Below, one piece after another: positions 1 through 9,654 of a stretch of DNA of 64,000 nucleotides. Origin of the DNA: Planctomycetota bacterium (lineage in GTDB: Bacteria; Planctomycetota; Phycisphaerae; Phycisphaerales; UBA1924); the NCBI GenBank assembly GCA_014584315.1, contig JACTNA010000030.1, positions 40,684-104,683 of the forward strand, given 5' to 3'. Below the pieces are notes generated by a model, which was not told the DNA's origin, ran no database searches, and worked only from the letters and a program-made list of their open reading frames with translations. The stretch's first letter is position 1; every line of letters begins with the position of its first letter. A program made the translations under genes and the position numbers.

Positions 1-1
1 C

Positions 2-154
2 GAGATCGTGCTTCTCGGCACGCTCACCATGGTGGCGAGCGTCGTCGAACTCGACGGCAGGCCCGTCGGCTCGGGCGAGCCGGGACCGGCGGCGCGGCGA
101 CTCCTCGCCCGCTACACCGAGTGGATCGCCGAGCGTTCGAGGGGACGCCGATGA
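2..154 (+). CDS. Class IV aminotransferase, C-terminal fragment
   Basis: The gene enters from the left edge and only the last 50 codons are visible. The peptide EIVLLGTL, followed by VVELDGRPVGSGEPGP and a closing LLARYTEW, matches the C-terminal pattern of PLP-dependent class IV aminotransferases (branched-chain or D-amino-acid aminotransferase, aminodeoxychorismate lyase): a strand with a (T/L)GT turn, then a V-x-x-(V/L)DGRPxGxGxPGP loop. The catalytic lysine lies outside the window, so the substrate cannot be told. The stop codon overlaps the murD start as ATGA, so the two are probably co-translated. If it is a D-amino-acid transaminase it would supply D-glutamate for MurD, but that is inference from context. 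Confidence 0.7.
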   Translation, partial: EIVLLGTLTMVASVVELDGRPVGSGEPGPAARRLLARYTEWIAERSRGRR

Positions 155-1494
155 CGGACTTCGACGGGGCGCGGGTCACGGTGATGGGCCTGGGCCGATT
201 CGGCGGCGGCGTCGGTGTCGCGCGCTGGCTCGCCGCGCAGGGGGCCGACGTGCTGGTGACCGACCTCGAACCGGAAGATCGGCTGGGCGGATCGATCGCC
301 GCGCTGGCCGACCTGATCGACGAAGGGCGGGTGCGACTCCGCCTCGGCGGACACAACGTCAGCGACTTCACGACTTGCGATCTCGTCGTCGCCAACCCCG
401 CCGTCCCTACGCCGTGGGAGAACCGCTTCTTGCGTGCGGCCGGCGCCGCGGGGGTCGCCGTTACCACGGAGATCGCCCTGCTGGTCGAGCGTCTTCCTTC
501 GCGGCAGCGCGTCATCGGCGTCACCGGCACGGTCGGCAAAAGCACGACCGCGGCCATGATCGCCGCCGGGCTGCGCGGCGCGGAGCAACCCACCACATTG
601 GGCGGCAACATCGGCGGCACGCTCCTCGGCGAACTCGAATCGCTCGACCCGTCGTCGTGGATCGTGCTCGAACTCTCCAGCGCGATGCTCCACTGGCTTG
701 GCGACGCCCGCTGGTCGCCCGGCATCGCGGTCGTCACCGGATTCGCGCCGAACCACGCCGACTGGCACGGCACGCTTGACCATTACGAGGCGTCGAAGCG
801 CCGGATGCTCGCCCACCAGGCGCCCGGCGACGCCTGCGTGCTCGGGCCGGGCGTGCACGGCTGGGCGTCCGCCCCCGGCGTTCGTCGGACGCTCGTCGAC
901 GCCGCCGCTCGCCTGGACGGCCTGCGCGTGCCCGGCGCGCACAACGCGGCGAACGCCGCCATCGCGCTCGCGGCGTGCGCGGCCGCGGGCGCGAGCCGCG
1001 AGGGCTGCGAGCGTGGCGTCCGCGCCTTCGAGGGGTTGCCTCACCGCCTGGAGGCCGTGGGCGAGGCGGGCGTTGGGGGGGGGGTGGTCCGTGTCTTCAA
1101 CGACTCGAAGGCGACGACCCCCGAGGCGACGCTCGTCGCGCTGGAAGCCGTGCGCCCTCTCGGGCCGGTGCACCTCATCGCGGGCGGATACGACAAGGGC
1201 ATCGACCTCTCGCCCATCGTCCGGGCCGCGCCGCGACTCGCCGGCCTCTACACGATCGGCGCGACCGGTGATGCGCTCGCACGCGCGACGGGCGGGAACG
1301 CCGAGTCCTGCGGCACCCTCGAGGCCGCCGTCGCCCGCGCGTTCGAGCGCGCCCGCCCCGGCGACGTCGTCCTGCTCAGCCCGGGGTGCGCATCGTGGGA
1401 CCAGTTCGAGAACTACGAACGCCGCGGCGAGGCCTTTCGCCGGCTCGTCCGCGAGCGAGTGGAGGCGATGCGATGCGCGCCGTCGTCCCGCTGA
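151..1494 (+). CDS. murD: UDP-N-acetylmuramoylalanine-D-glutamate ligase (MurD)
   Basis: MurD is the cytoplasmic ligase that adds D-glutamate to UDP-MurNAc-L-alanine using ATP. The 447-aa product has the Mur-ligase order: a Rossmann-like UDP-binding domain (VMGLGRFGGG near residue 10), a central ATPase domain with P-loop GVTGTVGKSTT and the LELSSAML motif, and a C-terminal ligase domain with FNDSKATTPEA and HLIAGGYDKG, both typical of MurD. The usual TGTNGKST reads TGTVGKST, a small deviation. I chose the ATG at 151 because it overlaps the upstream stop as ATGA and puts the Rossmann motif at the right distance; an in-frame GTG at 121 is less likely. A planctomycete with murD is consistent with the peptidoglycan now recognised in this phylum. 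Confidence 0.88.
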   Translation: MTDFDGARVTVMGLGRFGGGVGVARWLAAQGADVLVTDLEPEDRLGGSIAALADLIDEGRVRLRLGGHNVSDFTTCDLVVANPAVPTPWENRFLRAAGAAGVAVTTEIALLVERLPSRQRVIGVTGTVGKSTTAAMIAAGLRGAEQPTTLGGNIGGTLLGELESLDPSSWIVLELSSAMLHWLGDARWSPGIAVVTGFAPNHADWHGTLDHYEASKRRMLAHQAPGDACVLGPGVHGWASAPGVRRTLVDAAARLDGLRVPGAHNAANAAIALAACAAAGASREGCERGVRAFEGLPHRLEAVGEAGVGGGVVRVFNDSKATTPEATLVALEAVRPLGPVHLIAGGYDKGIDLSPIVRAAPRLAGLYTIGATGDALARATGGNAESCGTLEAAVARAFERARPGDVVLLSPGCASWDQFENYERRGEAFRRLVRERVEAMRCAPSSR

Positions 1495-2231
1495 TCTTCG
1501 CGGCCACGCTCGCCGGGTGTGCCACGCACGAGGGCACGCCGGACCCAACACCGCCCGCCGGCGCGGTTCCGAGCGATGGCCCGCACGCCGTCGCCCCCGA
1601 TGACGGCTGGGTCGAGGCGTTCCCGGGCGTTCGCGTCAACGTCGCGCGCCGGGCCGTCGAGGTCGAGGGAATCGTGCCGATCGACTGCCACCATCCGGAA
1701 ACGCCGGACGTCTACCTCGAAGTCATCGTCTGCACGCCGGACACGCGCGAGCACGAGGCGCTGGTGATGACGCGTGCGCTGCCGTCGCACGTTCACGCCG
1801 CCCTGCTGCTCGTTGGGCTTGCGCCCGGCTCGCCCGGCGCCTTCGTCCCCGACAACGAGGGCCGGCTGATCCGCGTGCCGCCTCGCGGCGATCCGGTCCG
1901 TGTCCTGCTCTTCACCGACGGCGACGAAGCGGGAGCGCCCGCGAGCGACTGGGTCGTCAATGTCACGTCCGGCCGCGCGCTGAGCGATGAGGCCGCGGGC
2001 GGCTGGGTCTTCGCCGGCTCGCGCATGGTCCGGCGGCAGGGTCGCGAGCGCTACGACGCCGACGGCGAGGGGACGCTCGTCGGGCTGCACACCTTCGGCG
2101 CGGAAGTGGTTGCGTGGCGGCCTGTCTACAACCCCGAGTCCGTGATCGACGAGCCGGAGTGGATCGCGAACCGGGCGGTTGTGCCGGCGTTCGGAACGAC
2201 CGTCCGCGTCCGGCTCGAGGCCGCCGACTGA
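1473..2231 (+). CDS. YdjY-domain lipoprotein
   Basis: The predicted protein is 252 aa. It starts with a short lipoprotein signal ending in LAGC (lipobox cysteine at residue 16), so it is probably anchored in a membrane facing the periplasm. The segment from about residue 55 (FPGVRVNVARRAVEVEG) through EHEALVMTRALPSHVHAAL matches the YdjY domain, common in planctomycetes and of unknown function. The ATG at 1473 lies inside the end of murD (22-nt overlap), which suggests coupled translation. Earlier in-frame starts would remove the signal peptide from the N terminus. The gene ends 3 nt from the end of the convergent HtrA-like gene, leaving no room for a separate terminator. Confidence 0.72.
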   Translation: MRAVVPLIFAATLAGCATHEGTPDPTPPAGAVPSDGPHAVAPDDGWVEAFPGVRVNVARRAVEVEGIVPIDCHHPETPDVYLEVIVCTPDTREHEALVMTRALPSHVHAALLLVGLAPGSPGAFVPDNEGRLIRVPPRGDPVRVLLFTDGDEAGAPASDWVVNVTSGRALSDEAAGGWVFAGSRMVRRQGRERYDADGEGTLVGLHTFGAEVVAWRPVYNPESVIDEPEWIANRAVVPAFGTTVRVRLEAAD

Positions 2232-2234
2232 CCG

Positions 2235-3695
2235 TCACCGACCGAGGCGGAGTTCGATGTCACGCGGCTCGGGGCTGGGGTTCGACTCGTCGCCGGGGAC
2301 CTGGACGGTGAACCGCGTGCGCCGACCGAGCAGGAACCCCGACTCGTCGAGCGCGGCGATGAGTTCGCCGACGGACCGAACGGGCCGGCCGTTGACCGCC
2401 GTGATGCTCTGCCCGGCCGCGAAGCCGCGCAGTTCAGCGGGCGACGCAGGGCGCACGCCGATGACGGCGGGCCGCTCGTCGAGCGCGATCCGTCCCCGCC
2501 GCGCGTCGAGCGAGTCTCGCACGTACAAGCCCGCGGACTCGAGCGCCTCGATCACCGAAGCGTTCACCAGGTTGCCGCGTGGGTTCTCGACGAGCGTGGC
2601 CGTCGCTTCGAGAAACTCGCCTTCGCGCCAGAACCGCACCCGCACAGGGTTACCAGGCTGAACGTTCGAGACGAGCGATCGCAGCACCCCGTCGCCTGTG
2701 ACCGGCTCGCCCTCGATCGCGACGATCACGTCGCCGACGCGGATGCCCGCCTGCTCCGCCGGCCCCCGCGGCGAAATCCCCTCAACCAGCACGCCGTAGC
2801 CGTTGTAGCCCGACCGTTCGGTGAGGGCCGCGCCGGATCGCGGGGAGAACGTGATGCCGAGCAGCCCGCGCGAGACGGACCCGTGCTGTATGAGTTGGGA
2901 GACGACGGACTCGATCGTCGCCAGCGGGATCGCGAACGAGATGCCCGCGGACTGCCCCTCGGTTGTTCCCTCGGACTCGGTCCCGGTGGCGATGGCGACA
3001 TTCATGCCGACGACGCGCCCGCGCGAATCGACCAGCGGCCCCCCGGAGTTGCCGGGGTTCACGGCCGCGTCGGTCTGGATGAAGTTCGTGTACCCGTTGG
3101 CCGAGGCCACCGCGCCGCGCGGCTCGCGGCCCACCCCCGACACGATGCCCTGCGACATCGAGAACTTGAACCCGAACGGCGAACCGAAGGCGTAGACATG
3201 GTCGCCCTGCTGAAGCCGAACGCCCGTCGCGCGCGTTGCGGGGAACAGCCCCGCCGACGTCGGCGCCTTCAGCACCGCGATGTCGGTGAACGGGTCCGCC
3301 CCGACCAGCGTCGCTTCGTACAGCCGCCCGTCGGAGAACTGCACACGGATCGCATCCGCGCCGCGCACAACGTGGGCGTTCGTCACAACGTGCCCGTCGG
3401 CGTCGTACACCCACCCCGAGCCGGTCGACCCCGATCCGAACAGCCACGGCCCCGCATTCGTGCGCACTTCGACATGGACCACCGAGGGAGCGACCGCGTC
3501 CGCGACCGCCCGCGTGGCGCGGCTGATGCGGTCCAGAATGTCGTCCGTTTCGAGCGACTGCCGAGCGTGCAGGACGCGGGCAGAGGTCGTCGCGTACCCG
3601 ATCTGGCGGACGAAGGCCGGGACCGTGAGGATGGCGAGCAGGGCAACCAAGCCAACGACCAGCGCGGGTCCGACTGCAACGAATCGACGCATCAC
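2235..3695 (-). CDS. htrA: HtrA/DegP-family serine protease with two PDZ domains
   Basis: This is a 486-aa S1C-family protease of periplasmic quality control. One hydrophobic N-terminal segment (about residues 5-30) is a signal anchor. The trypsin-like domain follows with the complete catalytic triad: His108 in TNAHVV, Asp138 in DPFTDIAVL and Ser217 in GNSGGP. Two PDZ domains follow: the first near residues 290-380 (GYGVLVEGISPRGPAEQAG), the second near 390-475 (GVRPASPAELRGFAAGQSI). The length fits DegP/DegQ. Two adjacent ATG codons (3695 and 3692) could start it; both give the same mature protein. No regulatory site was recognised upstream. Confidence 0.88.
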   Translation of the reverse strand: MMRRFVAVGPALVVGLVALLAILTVPAFVRQIGYATTSARVLHARQSLETDDILDRISRATRAVADAVAPSVVHVEVRTNAGPWLFGSGSTGSGWVYDADGHVVTNAHVVRGADAIRVQFSDGRLYEATLVGADPFTDIAVLKAPTSAGLFPATRATGVRLQQGDHVYAFGSPFGFKFSMSQGIVSGVGREPRGAVASANGYTNFIQTDAAVNPGNSGGPLVDSRGRVVGMNVAIATGTESEGTTEGQSAGISFAIPLATIESVVSQLIQHGSVSRGLLGITFSPRSGAALTERSGYNGYGVLVEGISPRGPAEQAGIRVGDVIVAIEGEPVTGDGVLRSLVSNVQPGNPVRVRFWREGEFLEATATLVENPRGNLVNASVIEALESAGLYVRDSLDARRGRIALDERPAVIGVRPASPAELRGFAAGQSITAVNGRPVRSVGELIAALDESGFLLGRRTRFTVQVPGDESNPSPEPRDIELRLGR

Positions 3696-3758
3696 GGGCC
3701 TCCTGCCTCCACACCGGCTCGTGCACGGTCGAGTCGCCCGTGCCTCCCCGGCCCGAGT

Positions 3759-4646
3759 TTATTCGGTTTGCCGGGCCGGTCGGCTGCGGAGTCGGTCCAG
3801 TTCTCCGGGCAGCATCTCGTACCGCACCCCTCCCACACGCCGTTCCGCGACTCTCCGGACCCACTCCGCCGCCGCCGACTGGAACGCCGGCCCAAGGGCC
3901 GCTACCGGCTCGGCGAACCGGGGCGCCTGCTCCGACAACCCCAGGAGGTCCTGAAGCACCAGCACCTGCCCGTGGCAGTCCGGTCCCGCCCCGATCCCGA
4001 TCACGGGCACGGTCGTGGCGTCGACGATCCGCCGGGCGACCTCGTTCGGCACCGCCTCGACGAGCAACAGCACCGCACCCGCCTGCTCCATGGCGACCGC
4101 GTCCGCCACCAGCCGCTCCGCCTGCTGCGCCGTCCGCCCGGCCGAGGCGTATCCGCTCGTCAGCGCAGCGGTCTGGGGCCTGCTCCCGACATGACCGCAG
4201 ATCGGCACGCCCGCGCGCGTCATCTTCTCGACCAGCGCCGCGAACGAGGCGTTCGCCTCGATCTTCACGCAGTCCGCCAGGCCCTCCGTCAGGAACCGGC
4301 CCGCGTTGCGGATCGCCTCAGCCTCGTCGGCCTGGTACGACATGAACGGCATATCCGCCATCACGAACGTGTGCGGCGCGCCGCGCTTGACGCCCGCCGT
4401 CAGGGCGATCGCGACCTCCAACGGCATGTCGATCGTGCGCCGAAAGCCGAGGATCACCTCCGCCGCCGTGTCGCCCACGAGCAGCACGTGAACCCCGGCC
4501 CGCGCCAGCCACCGGGCCGTCGTCGCGTCGTAGCACGTCAGGCACGCGAACGGCTCGCCGCGCTCACGCATCCGACGGAGCGCCCGGAGCGTGACCGGCG
4601 CGGGCGGGAACGGCTCGACCGGCTGGGCGGTCGGCGAGTCGGCCAT
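3759..4646 (-). CDS. panB: 3-methyl-2-oxobutanoate hydroxymethyltransferase (PanB)
   Basis: PanB makes ketopantoate from 2-oxoisovalerate and methylene-tetrahydrofolate, the first committed step to pantothenate and CoA. The 295-aa protein has the family motifs in order: CLTCYDATTARWLARAG, the metal-site aspartate in LLVGDTAAEVILG, the second in FVMADMPFMSY, VKIEA with its lysine and glutamate, GHVGSRPQ and the glutamate of LLLVEAVP. The start at 4646 gives a normal N terminus with a short Pro-rich lead; longer in-frame extensions run into the divergent gene and are not coding. It lies between htrA and a divergent ABC-F gene and is probably monocistronic. No other pan gene is visible here. Confidence 0.92.
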   Translation of the reverse strand: MADSPTAQPVEPFPPAPVTLRALRRMRERGEPFACLTCYDATTARWLARAGVHVLLVGDTAAEVILGFRRTIDMPLEVAIALTAGVKRGAPHTFVMADMPFMSYQADEAEAIRNAGRFLTEGLADCVKIEANASFAALVEKMTRAGVPICGHVGSRPQTAALTSGYASAGRTAQQAERLVADAVAMEQAGAVLLLVEAVPNEVARRIVDATTVPVIGIGAGPDCHGQVLVLQDLLGLSEQAPRFAEPVAALGPAFQSAAAEWVRRVAERRVGGVRYEMLPGELDRLRSRPARQTE

Positions 4647-4733
4647 CGGGTCGGATCGGGTATGCACGCACAACTGTATACGGATCGGCGGCGGGGGGAT
4701 GTTCGGGTCGTTCTCCGGCAATACGATCGTCCC
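4647..4733. promoter_or_regulatory. Divergent promoter region of panB and the ABC-F gene
   Basis: These 87 bases separate two divergent starts. They contain the only locally AT-richer stretch, centred on the self-complementary GTATAC near 4676-4681, which could supply a -10-like element in both directions. No convincing -35 box was found on either strand, so the exact promoters are not assigned. Confidence 0.35.
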
Positions 4734-6710
4734 GTGCCTCTCCTCGCCGCCGCCAACCTGCGCCTGCACTACGGCAACGTCATCATCCTCGACGGCTGCT
4801 CCATCAGCGTCGAGGCGGGCGAGCGGGTCGGCGTGGTGGGCCGGAACGGCACCGGCAAGACGACCCTGCTCCGCGTCCTCGCCGGCTCGCTGCGGGCGGA
4901 CTCGGGCGACGTGAACCTCCAGCGCGGCGCACGGGCGGGCTACCTGGCGCAGGTCGTGCAGGTGACACCCGGGCGAACGGTCCGCGAGGAAGCCGCGAGC
5001 GCGTTCGAGGAGTTGTCCCGGCTGCACCGCGACCTGGACGCCGTGTTCCACGACATGGCCGGCGCGCACGGCGAAGACCTCGCCCGCTTCATGCGCCGCC
5101 AGGAGGACCTGGAGCGCCGGATCGAGGCGGCGGGCGGGTACGCCATCGACCACCGCGTCGAGGCCGTCCTGCACGGGCTGGGTTTCACCGACGCGCAGTT
5201 CGCGCTCGCGACCGACGTGCTGTCGGGGGGGCAGAAGGCGCGGCTCGCGCTCGCCCGCCTGCTCCTCGAAGACCCGGACCTGCTGCTGCTCGACGAGCCG
5301 ACGAACCACCTCGACATCGAGGGCCGGGAATGGCTGGAGACGTTTCTTCGCGAGGAGTTCCGCGGCGCGGTCGTCATGGTCTCGCACGACCGGCGACTGC
5401 TCGACAACGTCGTCTCGCGGATCGTGGAGGTCGAAGCCGGAAGGCTCATCGAGTACCCCGGCAACTACGCCAAGTTCCGCGAGTTGCGCGCCGAGCGACG
5501 CCTGACGCAGATGCGCGCCTACGAGCGACAGCAGACCCGATTCCGCAAGGAAGAGGAATACATCCGTCGCTTCAAGGCGGGCCAGCGCGCCAAGCAGGCC
5601 CGCGGGCGCGAGTCGCGCCTCGACCGCGAGAAGGCCGACGGACGCCTCGAACGCCCCGCCGAACTCGCCACCTTCCAGCTCGAGCTCCCCAGGGCCGAGC
5701 GCAGCGGCGACGCCGTCGCCTCCGCACGCGGCCTCGGCAAGCGATACCGAAACGAGGACGGCGCCGAACGCGTCCTCTTCCACGACCTCGACGTGACCAT
5801 CGCCCGCGGCGAACGCTGGGGCGTCATCGGGCCGAACGGCGCGGGCAAGACCACGCTCGTGCGCTGCCTGCTCGGCGAAGTCGCGCCGGACCAGGGAACC
5901 GTGCGCATCGGCAGCAAGGTCATCGTCGGCTACCTGCGCCAGGTCCACGACGAGGCCGACCCCGACCTGAGCGTCGTCGAGTACCTCCGGTGGGCCGTCG
6001 CTCGGGAGAGCGGCGGGCGCGTGATGAGCGAGCAGGAAACCCGCGACCTCGCCGGCGCGTTCCTCTTCAGCGGTGAAGAGCAGGACAAGCCGCTCCGCTC
6101 GCTCTCAGGCGGCGAGCGCAGCCGCGCCGCCCTCGCCGCCATGCTCGCCAGCGCCAAAAACCTCCTCGTCCTCGACGAGCCGACGAACCACCTCGACATC
6201 CCCAGCGCGGAGCGCCTCGAAGACGCCCTCTCGACCCAGGGCGGGTACGACGGCACCATCATCCTCATCAGCCACGACCGCGCCCTGATCGACGCCGTCT
6301 GCGACCGTCTCCTCGTGCTCGACGGCCGCGGCGGCGCGGAGGTCTTTGTCGGGAACTACACCGAATGGCTGGACAGACACCCCCGCCGCGCCGGGCCAGA
6401 GCCCCACGCCCGTGTCCCCGTCGATCGACGAACCGAGGCCGCAAAGCCGACCTCAGCGGTGCGTCCGAACCCCGACGGAAGCACGCGACCGGCGGCGGCG
6501 GCGAAGTCCCGCTTCTCGTGGATGTCCGTCGATCGGATCGAGGAACGGCTCGGCGAACTCCAGGCGGAGATCGCCGATGTGGACGCTGCGCTCGCCGAGC
6601 CGGAGACGTGGCGGGACTCCGCCAAGTCGGCCTCGCTCCAGGAGCGTCGCGGTATGCTGGCCGCCGAGGTCGAGGAACTCGAGGCCGAGTGGCTTCGCAA
6701 GACCGACTGA
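4734..6710 (+). CDS. ABC-F family ATP-binding protein (Uup/EttA-like)
   Basis: ABC-F proteins are soluble twin ATPases without membrane domains that act on the ribosome. The 658-aa product has two ATP-binding cassettes. Each has Walker A (GRNGTGKTT, GPNGAGKTT), the signature (LSGGQKARLALARL, LSGGERSRAALAAM) and DEPTNHLD. A charged linker between the cassettes (about residues 250-300, rich in Arg/Glu/Lys) corresponds to the P-site tRNA interaction motif. A C-terminal coiled coil (about residues 600-658) resembles the Uup C-terminal domain. The start is a GTG at 4734, chosen because the first strand (LLAAANLRLHYGN) follows immediately; the frame is open far upstream only because GC-rich DNA has few stops. 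The role in this organism (elongation factor or antibiotic protection) is not known. Confidence 0.87.
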   Translation: MPLLAAANLRLHYGNVIILDGCSISVEAGERVGVVGRNGTGKTTLLRVLAGSLRADSGDVNLQRGARAGYLAQVVQVTPGRTVREEAASAFEELSRLHRDLDAVFHDMAGAHGEDLARFMRRQEDLERRIEAAGGYAIDHRVEAVLHGLGFTDAQFALATDVLSGGQKARLALARLLLEDPDLLLLDEPTNHLDIEGREWLETFLREEFRGAVVMVSHDRRLLDNVVSRIVEVEAGRLIEYPGNYAKFRELRAERRLTQMRAYERQQTRFRKEEEYIRRFKAGQRAKQARGRESRLDREKADGRLERPAELATFQLELPRAERSGDAVASARGLGKRYRNEDGAERVLFHDLDVTIARGERWGVIGPNGAGKTTLVRCLLGEVAPDQGTVRIGSKVIVGYLRQVHDEADPDLSVVEYLRWAVARESGGRVMSEQETRDLAGAFLFSGEEQDKPLRSLSGGERSRAALAAMLASAKNLLVLDEPTNHLDIPSAERLEDALSTQGGYDGTIILISHDRALIDAVCDRLLVLDGRGGAEVFVGNYTEWLDRHPRRAGPEPHARVPVDRRTEAAKPTSAVRPNPDGSTRPAAAAKSRFSWMSVDRIEERLGELQAEIADVDAALAEPETWRDSAKSASLQERRGMLAAEVEELEAEWLRKTD

Positions 6711-6730
6711 ACGCGTCAGGGAACACGGAC

Positions 6731-7090
6731 GTGCAGCACGAACCACCCCCGCCGCCGACACCCGCCGCGCCACCGACGCAGCCGGGAGCCCTCGGCCCCA
6801 AGTCCCACGAGCCGGACGGCCTCGATACCTACCAACACGTCGCCGAGACCGTGGGCATGTTGCCGTCGCTCCGGCGGCGCGACAACCTGATCCAGGCTGT
6901 CCTTGTGGTCGCGGGCGCTGTGGTCGGCGCGCCGCTCGGCCTCTGGCTCATGTCGGGCGACCGACTCGGCGAGGACATCCCCTCGTGGGCCGGGCTGGCC
7001 GTGGGCGGGGTCGGCGGCGCGGTCGTCGCCTGCCTGCTCAGCGGCTTCGTCCTGATGGTCCTCGGCTGGGTCCGCGCGCTGAAGAAGTAG
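6731..7090 (+). CDS. Small membrane protein with Pro-rich N terminus
   Basis: A 119-aa protein I do not recognise. The GTG start at 6731 is followed by a Pro-rich stretch (residues 4-25) and a polar segment. Two hydrophobic helices follow, about residues 60-80 (AVLVVAGAVVGAPLGLWLM) and 90-115 (GLAVGGVGGAVVACLL onward), with a short polar loop between. It ends RALKK, so both termini are probably cytoplasmic. It begins 20 nt after the ABC-F gene and may share its transcript. An internal start (MLPSL) would keep both helices but lose the Pro-rich part. Confidence 0.55.
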   Translation: MQHEPPPPPTPAAPPTQPGALGPKSHEPDGLDTYQHVAETVGMLPSLRRRDNLIQAVLVVAGAVVGAPLGLWLMSGDRLGEDIPSWAGLAVGGVGGAVVACLLSGFVLMVLGWVRALKK

Positions 7091-7099
7091 GGTCGGCGT

Positions 7100-8077
7100 T
7101 CAATCGCGGAACAGCGTCATGCCCGCGTGATTCTGGCTGACCGTGACGTTCCCGAAGATGGAGATGAGCGCGTTTCGCTGGTCCCCGGGCACGCTCTCGC
7201 TCAACTGATCCCCGGTGAGATCGTTCTCGTTCACGAAGATGTTGTCCCCGTAGGCGCGATCCCGCGCCACGCCCCCGGTCGCCGCCGAGAACGTGATCGG
7301 AATCTCCTCCGGGTCCGCTCGCGTCAGCAGCTCGACGCTGCCGTCGCCCATCGCCGCGTGCCCCCGCCACTCCGTCTTCGGAGGGAAGAACTTGAGCGTG
7401 TTCGATCCCGATCCGGTCGGCCCCGGCGCGAGCGTCCACTCGCCCGGCTGCCCGATGAACCGCGGCCCGCGCGTGCCCGCCACCACCGCCCTCGGATCGA
7501 ACGACCCCGCGAACCGCTCGATGCGCGCCCCGTGCGGCGGCATGATCGCGTAGGACACGTTCCCCACGTTCGGATCGCGCCGCCCCAGCCCCACGCCCGT
7601 GTACGAGTTCTGCTCGCCAGGGAAGCCGCAGAACCCCGGGTCCCAGACCGCGGCTTCGGGGCGCACGGCTTTCTGGGGCGACGCCCGCTCGAAGAGGAAG
7701 TCCACCTGGATGTTGGTGTTCATCTCCAGCGGGCTGCGGCACTGCTCGACGGTCAGCACCTCGTTGTAGATCAGCACCGACAGGATGTTGGCGAGGTTGT
7801 CCTTGACGAACGGCGGGTTGCTGCCCTTGGAGACCGTGGCGTCGGCGAGGTCGAGCCGACTCGGCAGCGGGTACGCGCCGGCGTTGTTCCCGGCCCAGAC
7901 CGTCATCGCCTGCGCGATCGCCCGCACGTGCGTCGAGTCCTTGAGCCGGCGCGCCCGCTCGCGCGCCCCCGCGAGCGTCGGGAGCAGGATGCCGAGCAGA
8001 AGCCCGACGATCAGGATGACGAGCAGCAACTCGACGAGCGTGAAGGCTCGGAGGGTGCGGGTCCGGCAGCGGGTCAT
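7100..8077 (-). CDS. Prepilin-like protein with long globular tail (paralogue B)
   Basis: This 325-aa protein has a type IV prepilin N terminus: a short basic leader, then FTLVELLLVILIVGLLLG with the pilin glutamate at +5 of the predicted mature chain, so it should be processed by a prepilin peptidase. The tail of about 290 residues is typical of planctomycete prepilin-like proteins of unknown role. It resembles the upstream protein (8208-9176) along its length: a basic LKDST segment, PL(P/A)SRLD, WDPGF near the middle and DNIFVNE near the C terminus. The two are probably tandem duplicates, 130 bp apart on the same strand. Whether they build a filament, a pseudopilus or surface material cannot be told. 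Confidence 0.75.
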   Translation of the reverse strand: MTRCRTRTLRAFTLVELLLVILIVGLLLGILLPTLAGARERARRLKDSTHVRAIAQAMTVWAGNNAGAYPLPSRLDLADATVSKGSNPPFVKDNLANILSVLIYNEVLTVEQCRSPLEMNTNIQVDFLFERASPQKAVRPEAAVWDPGFCGFPGEQNSYTGVGLGRRDPNVGNVSYAIMPPHGARIERFAGSFDPRAVVAGTRGPRFIGQPGEWTLAPGPTGSGSNTLKFFPPKTEWRGHAAMGDGSVELLTRADPEEIPITFSAATGGVARDRAYGDNIFVNENDLTGDQLSESVPGDQRNALISIFGNVTVSQNHAGMTLFRD

Positions 8078-8207
8078 GGCTGGCCTCCGTCGATGCCTCG
8101 CCCACGGGGTACGGGAGTGAAACGGGTCCGCCGCCCTTCGACGACGGACCCGATGCGTTCAGAGAACTCGGCGAACGGGCCGGGCCGGGCGGCCCGCCCG
8201 ACGCGGA

Positions 8208-9176
<969 letters not shown>

Positions 9177-9654
9177 GGTGAGACTCTCCAATCTCTGGCG
9201 CGAGATGCGGCGGGATTGATGTGGCCCGCCCGCGCCGGTGTGTTCGACCGCGGTTGCTTCCAACACCCGGGCCACCGAACCGGACGCCCGATCGCCGCCG
9301 CCCGCTCCACGCGGACGCCGCGACGCTCGAAGCGGACCGGGGCGATGCGCCCACGATTCCGTCTGGCACACCGACCGATCAGTCCGAACGCACGGGCGCA
9401 GTCGATCCCCGTGGTGCGGGCCTCGCGGCCGGGTCGGATTGTCGGTGAGTGTCGGTCCCTTTCGGGATGACTGGCGACGGCACTGAGGCCGCCAATGAGA
9501 GCAGGAAAATCTGAATCCGGGCCTCGATACTCACCAAGCACGCGCGTGTGCTGCACTACCCTACTGACTCCGGTTCGCATGTCAAGCCCGTTGGTTCCGG
9601 TATCCTGCCGAACAGGCCCCCCACTCTCACGAAACACCCCAATCTGAGTTCACC
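9177..9654. other. Intergenic region and probable long leader of the prepilin pair
   Basis: This 478-bp gap lies between divergent genes. I see no convincing coding region; the short open frames lack recognisable protein character. On the minus strand it would form a leader of about 370 nt to the prepilin gene. It holds a small perfect hairpin with a GAAA tetraloop (TCCC-GAAA-GGGA on the minus strand, near 9456-9467). I could not match it to a known riboswitch, including cyclic-di-GMP types. Confidence 0.4.
9558..9585 (-). promoter_or_regulatory. Sigma-70-like promoter, minus strand
   Basis: On the minus strand a perfect TTGACA (9580-9585) is followed after 16 bp by TAGGGT (9558-9563). It points at the prepilin pair. 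The -35 match is unusually good for this GC-rich DNA; the -10 matches 4 of 6 bases. Assignment is by eye only. Confidence 0.38.

Noticed and set aside
4647..5948. panB extended to 729 codons by its open frame
   Set aside because: The extension lies antisense to the ABC-F gene and has no PanB similarity; the start at 4646 gives a normal-length PanB.
9177..9654. Cyclic-di-GMP riboswitch in the prepilin leader
   Set aside because: The conserved GEMM core elements could not be found; only a small tetraloop hairpin was seen.
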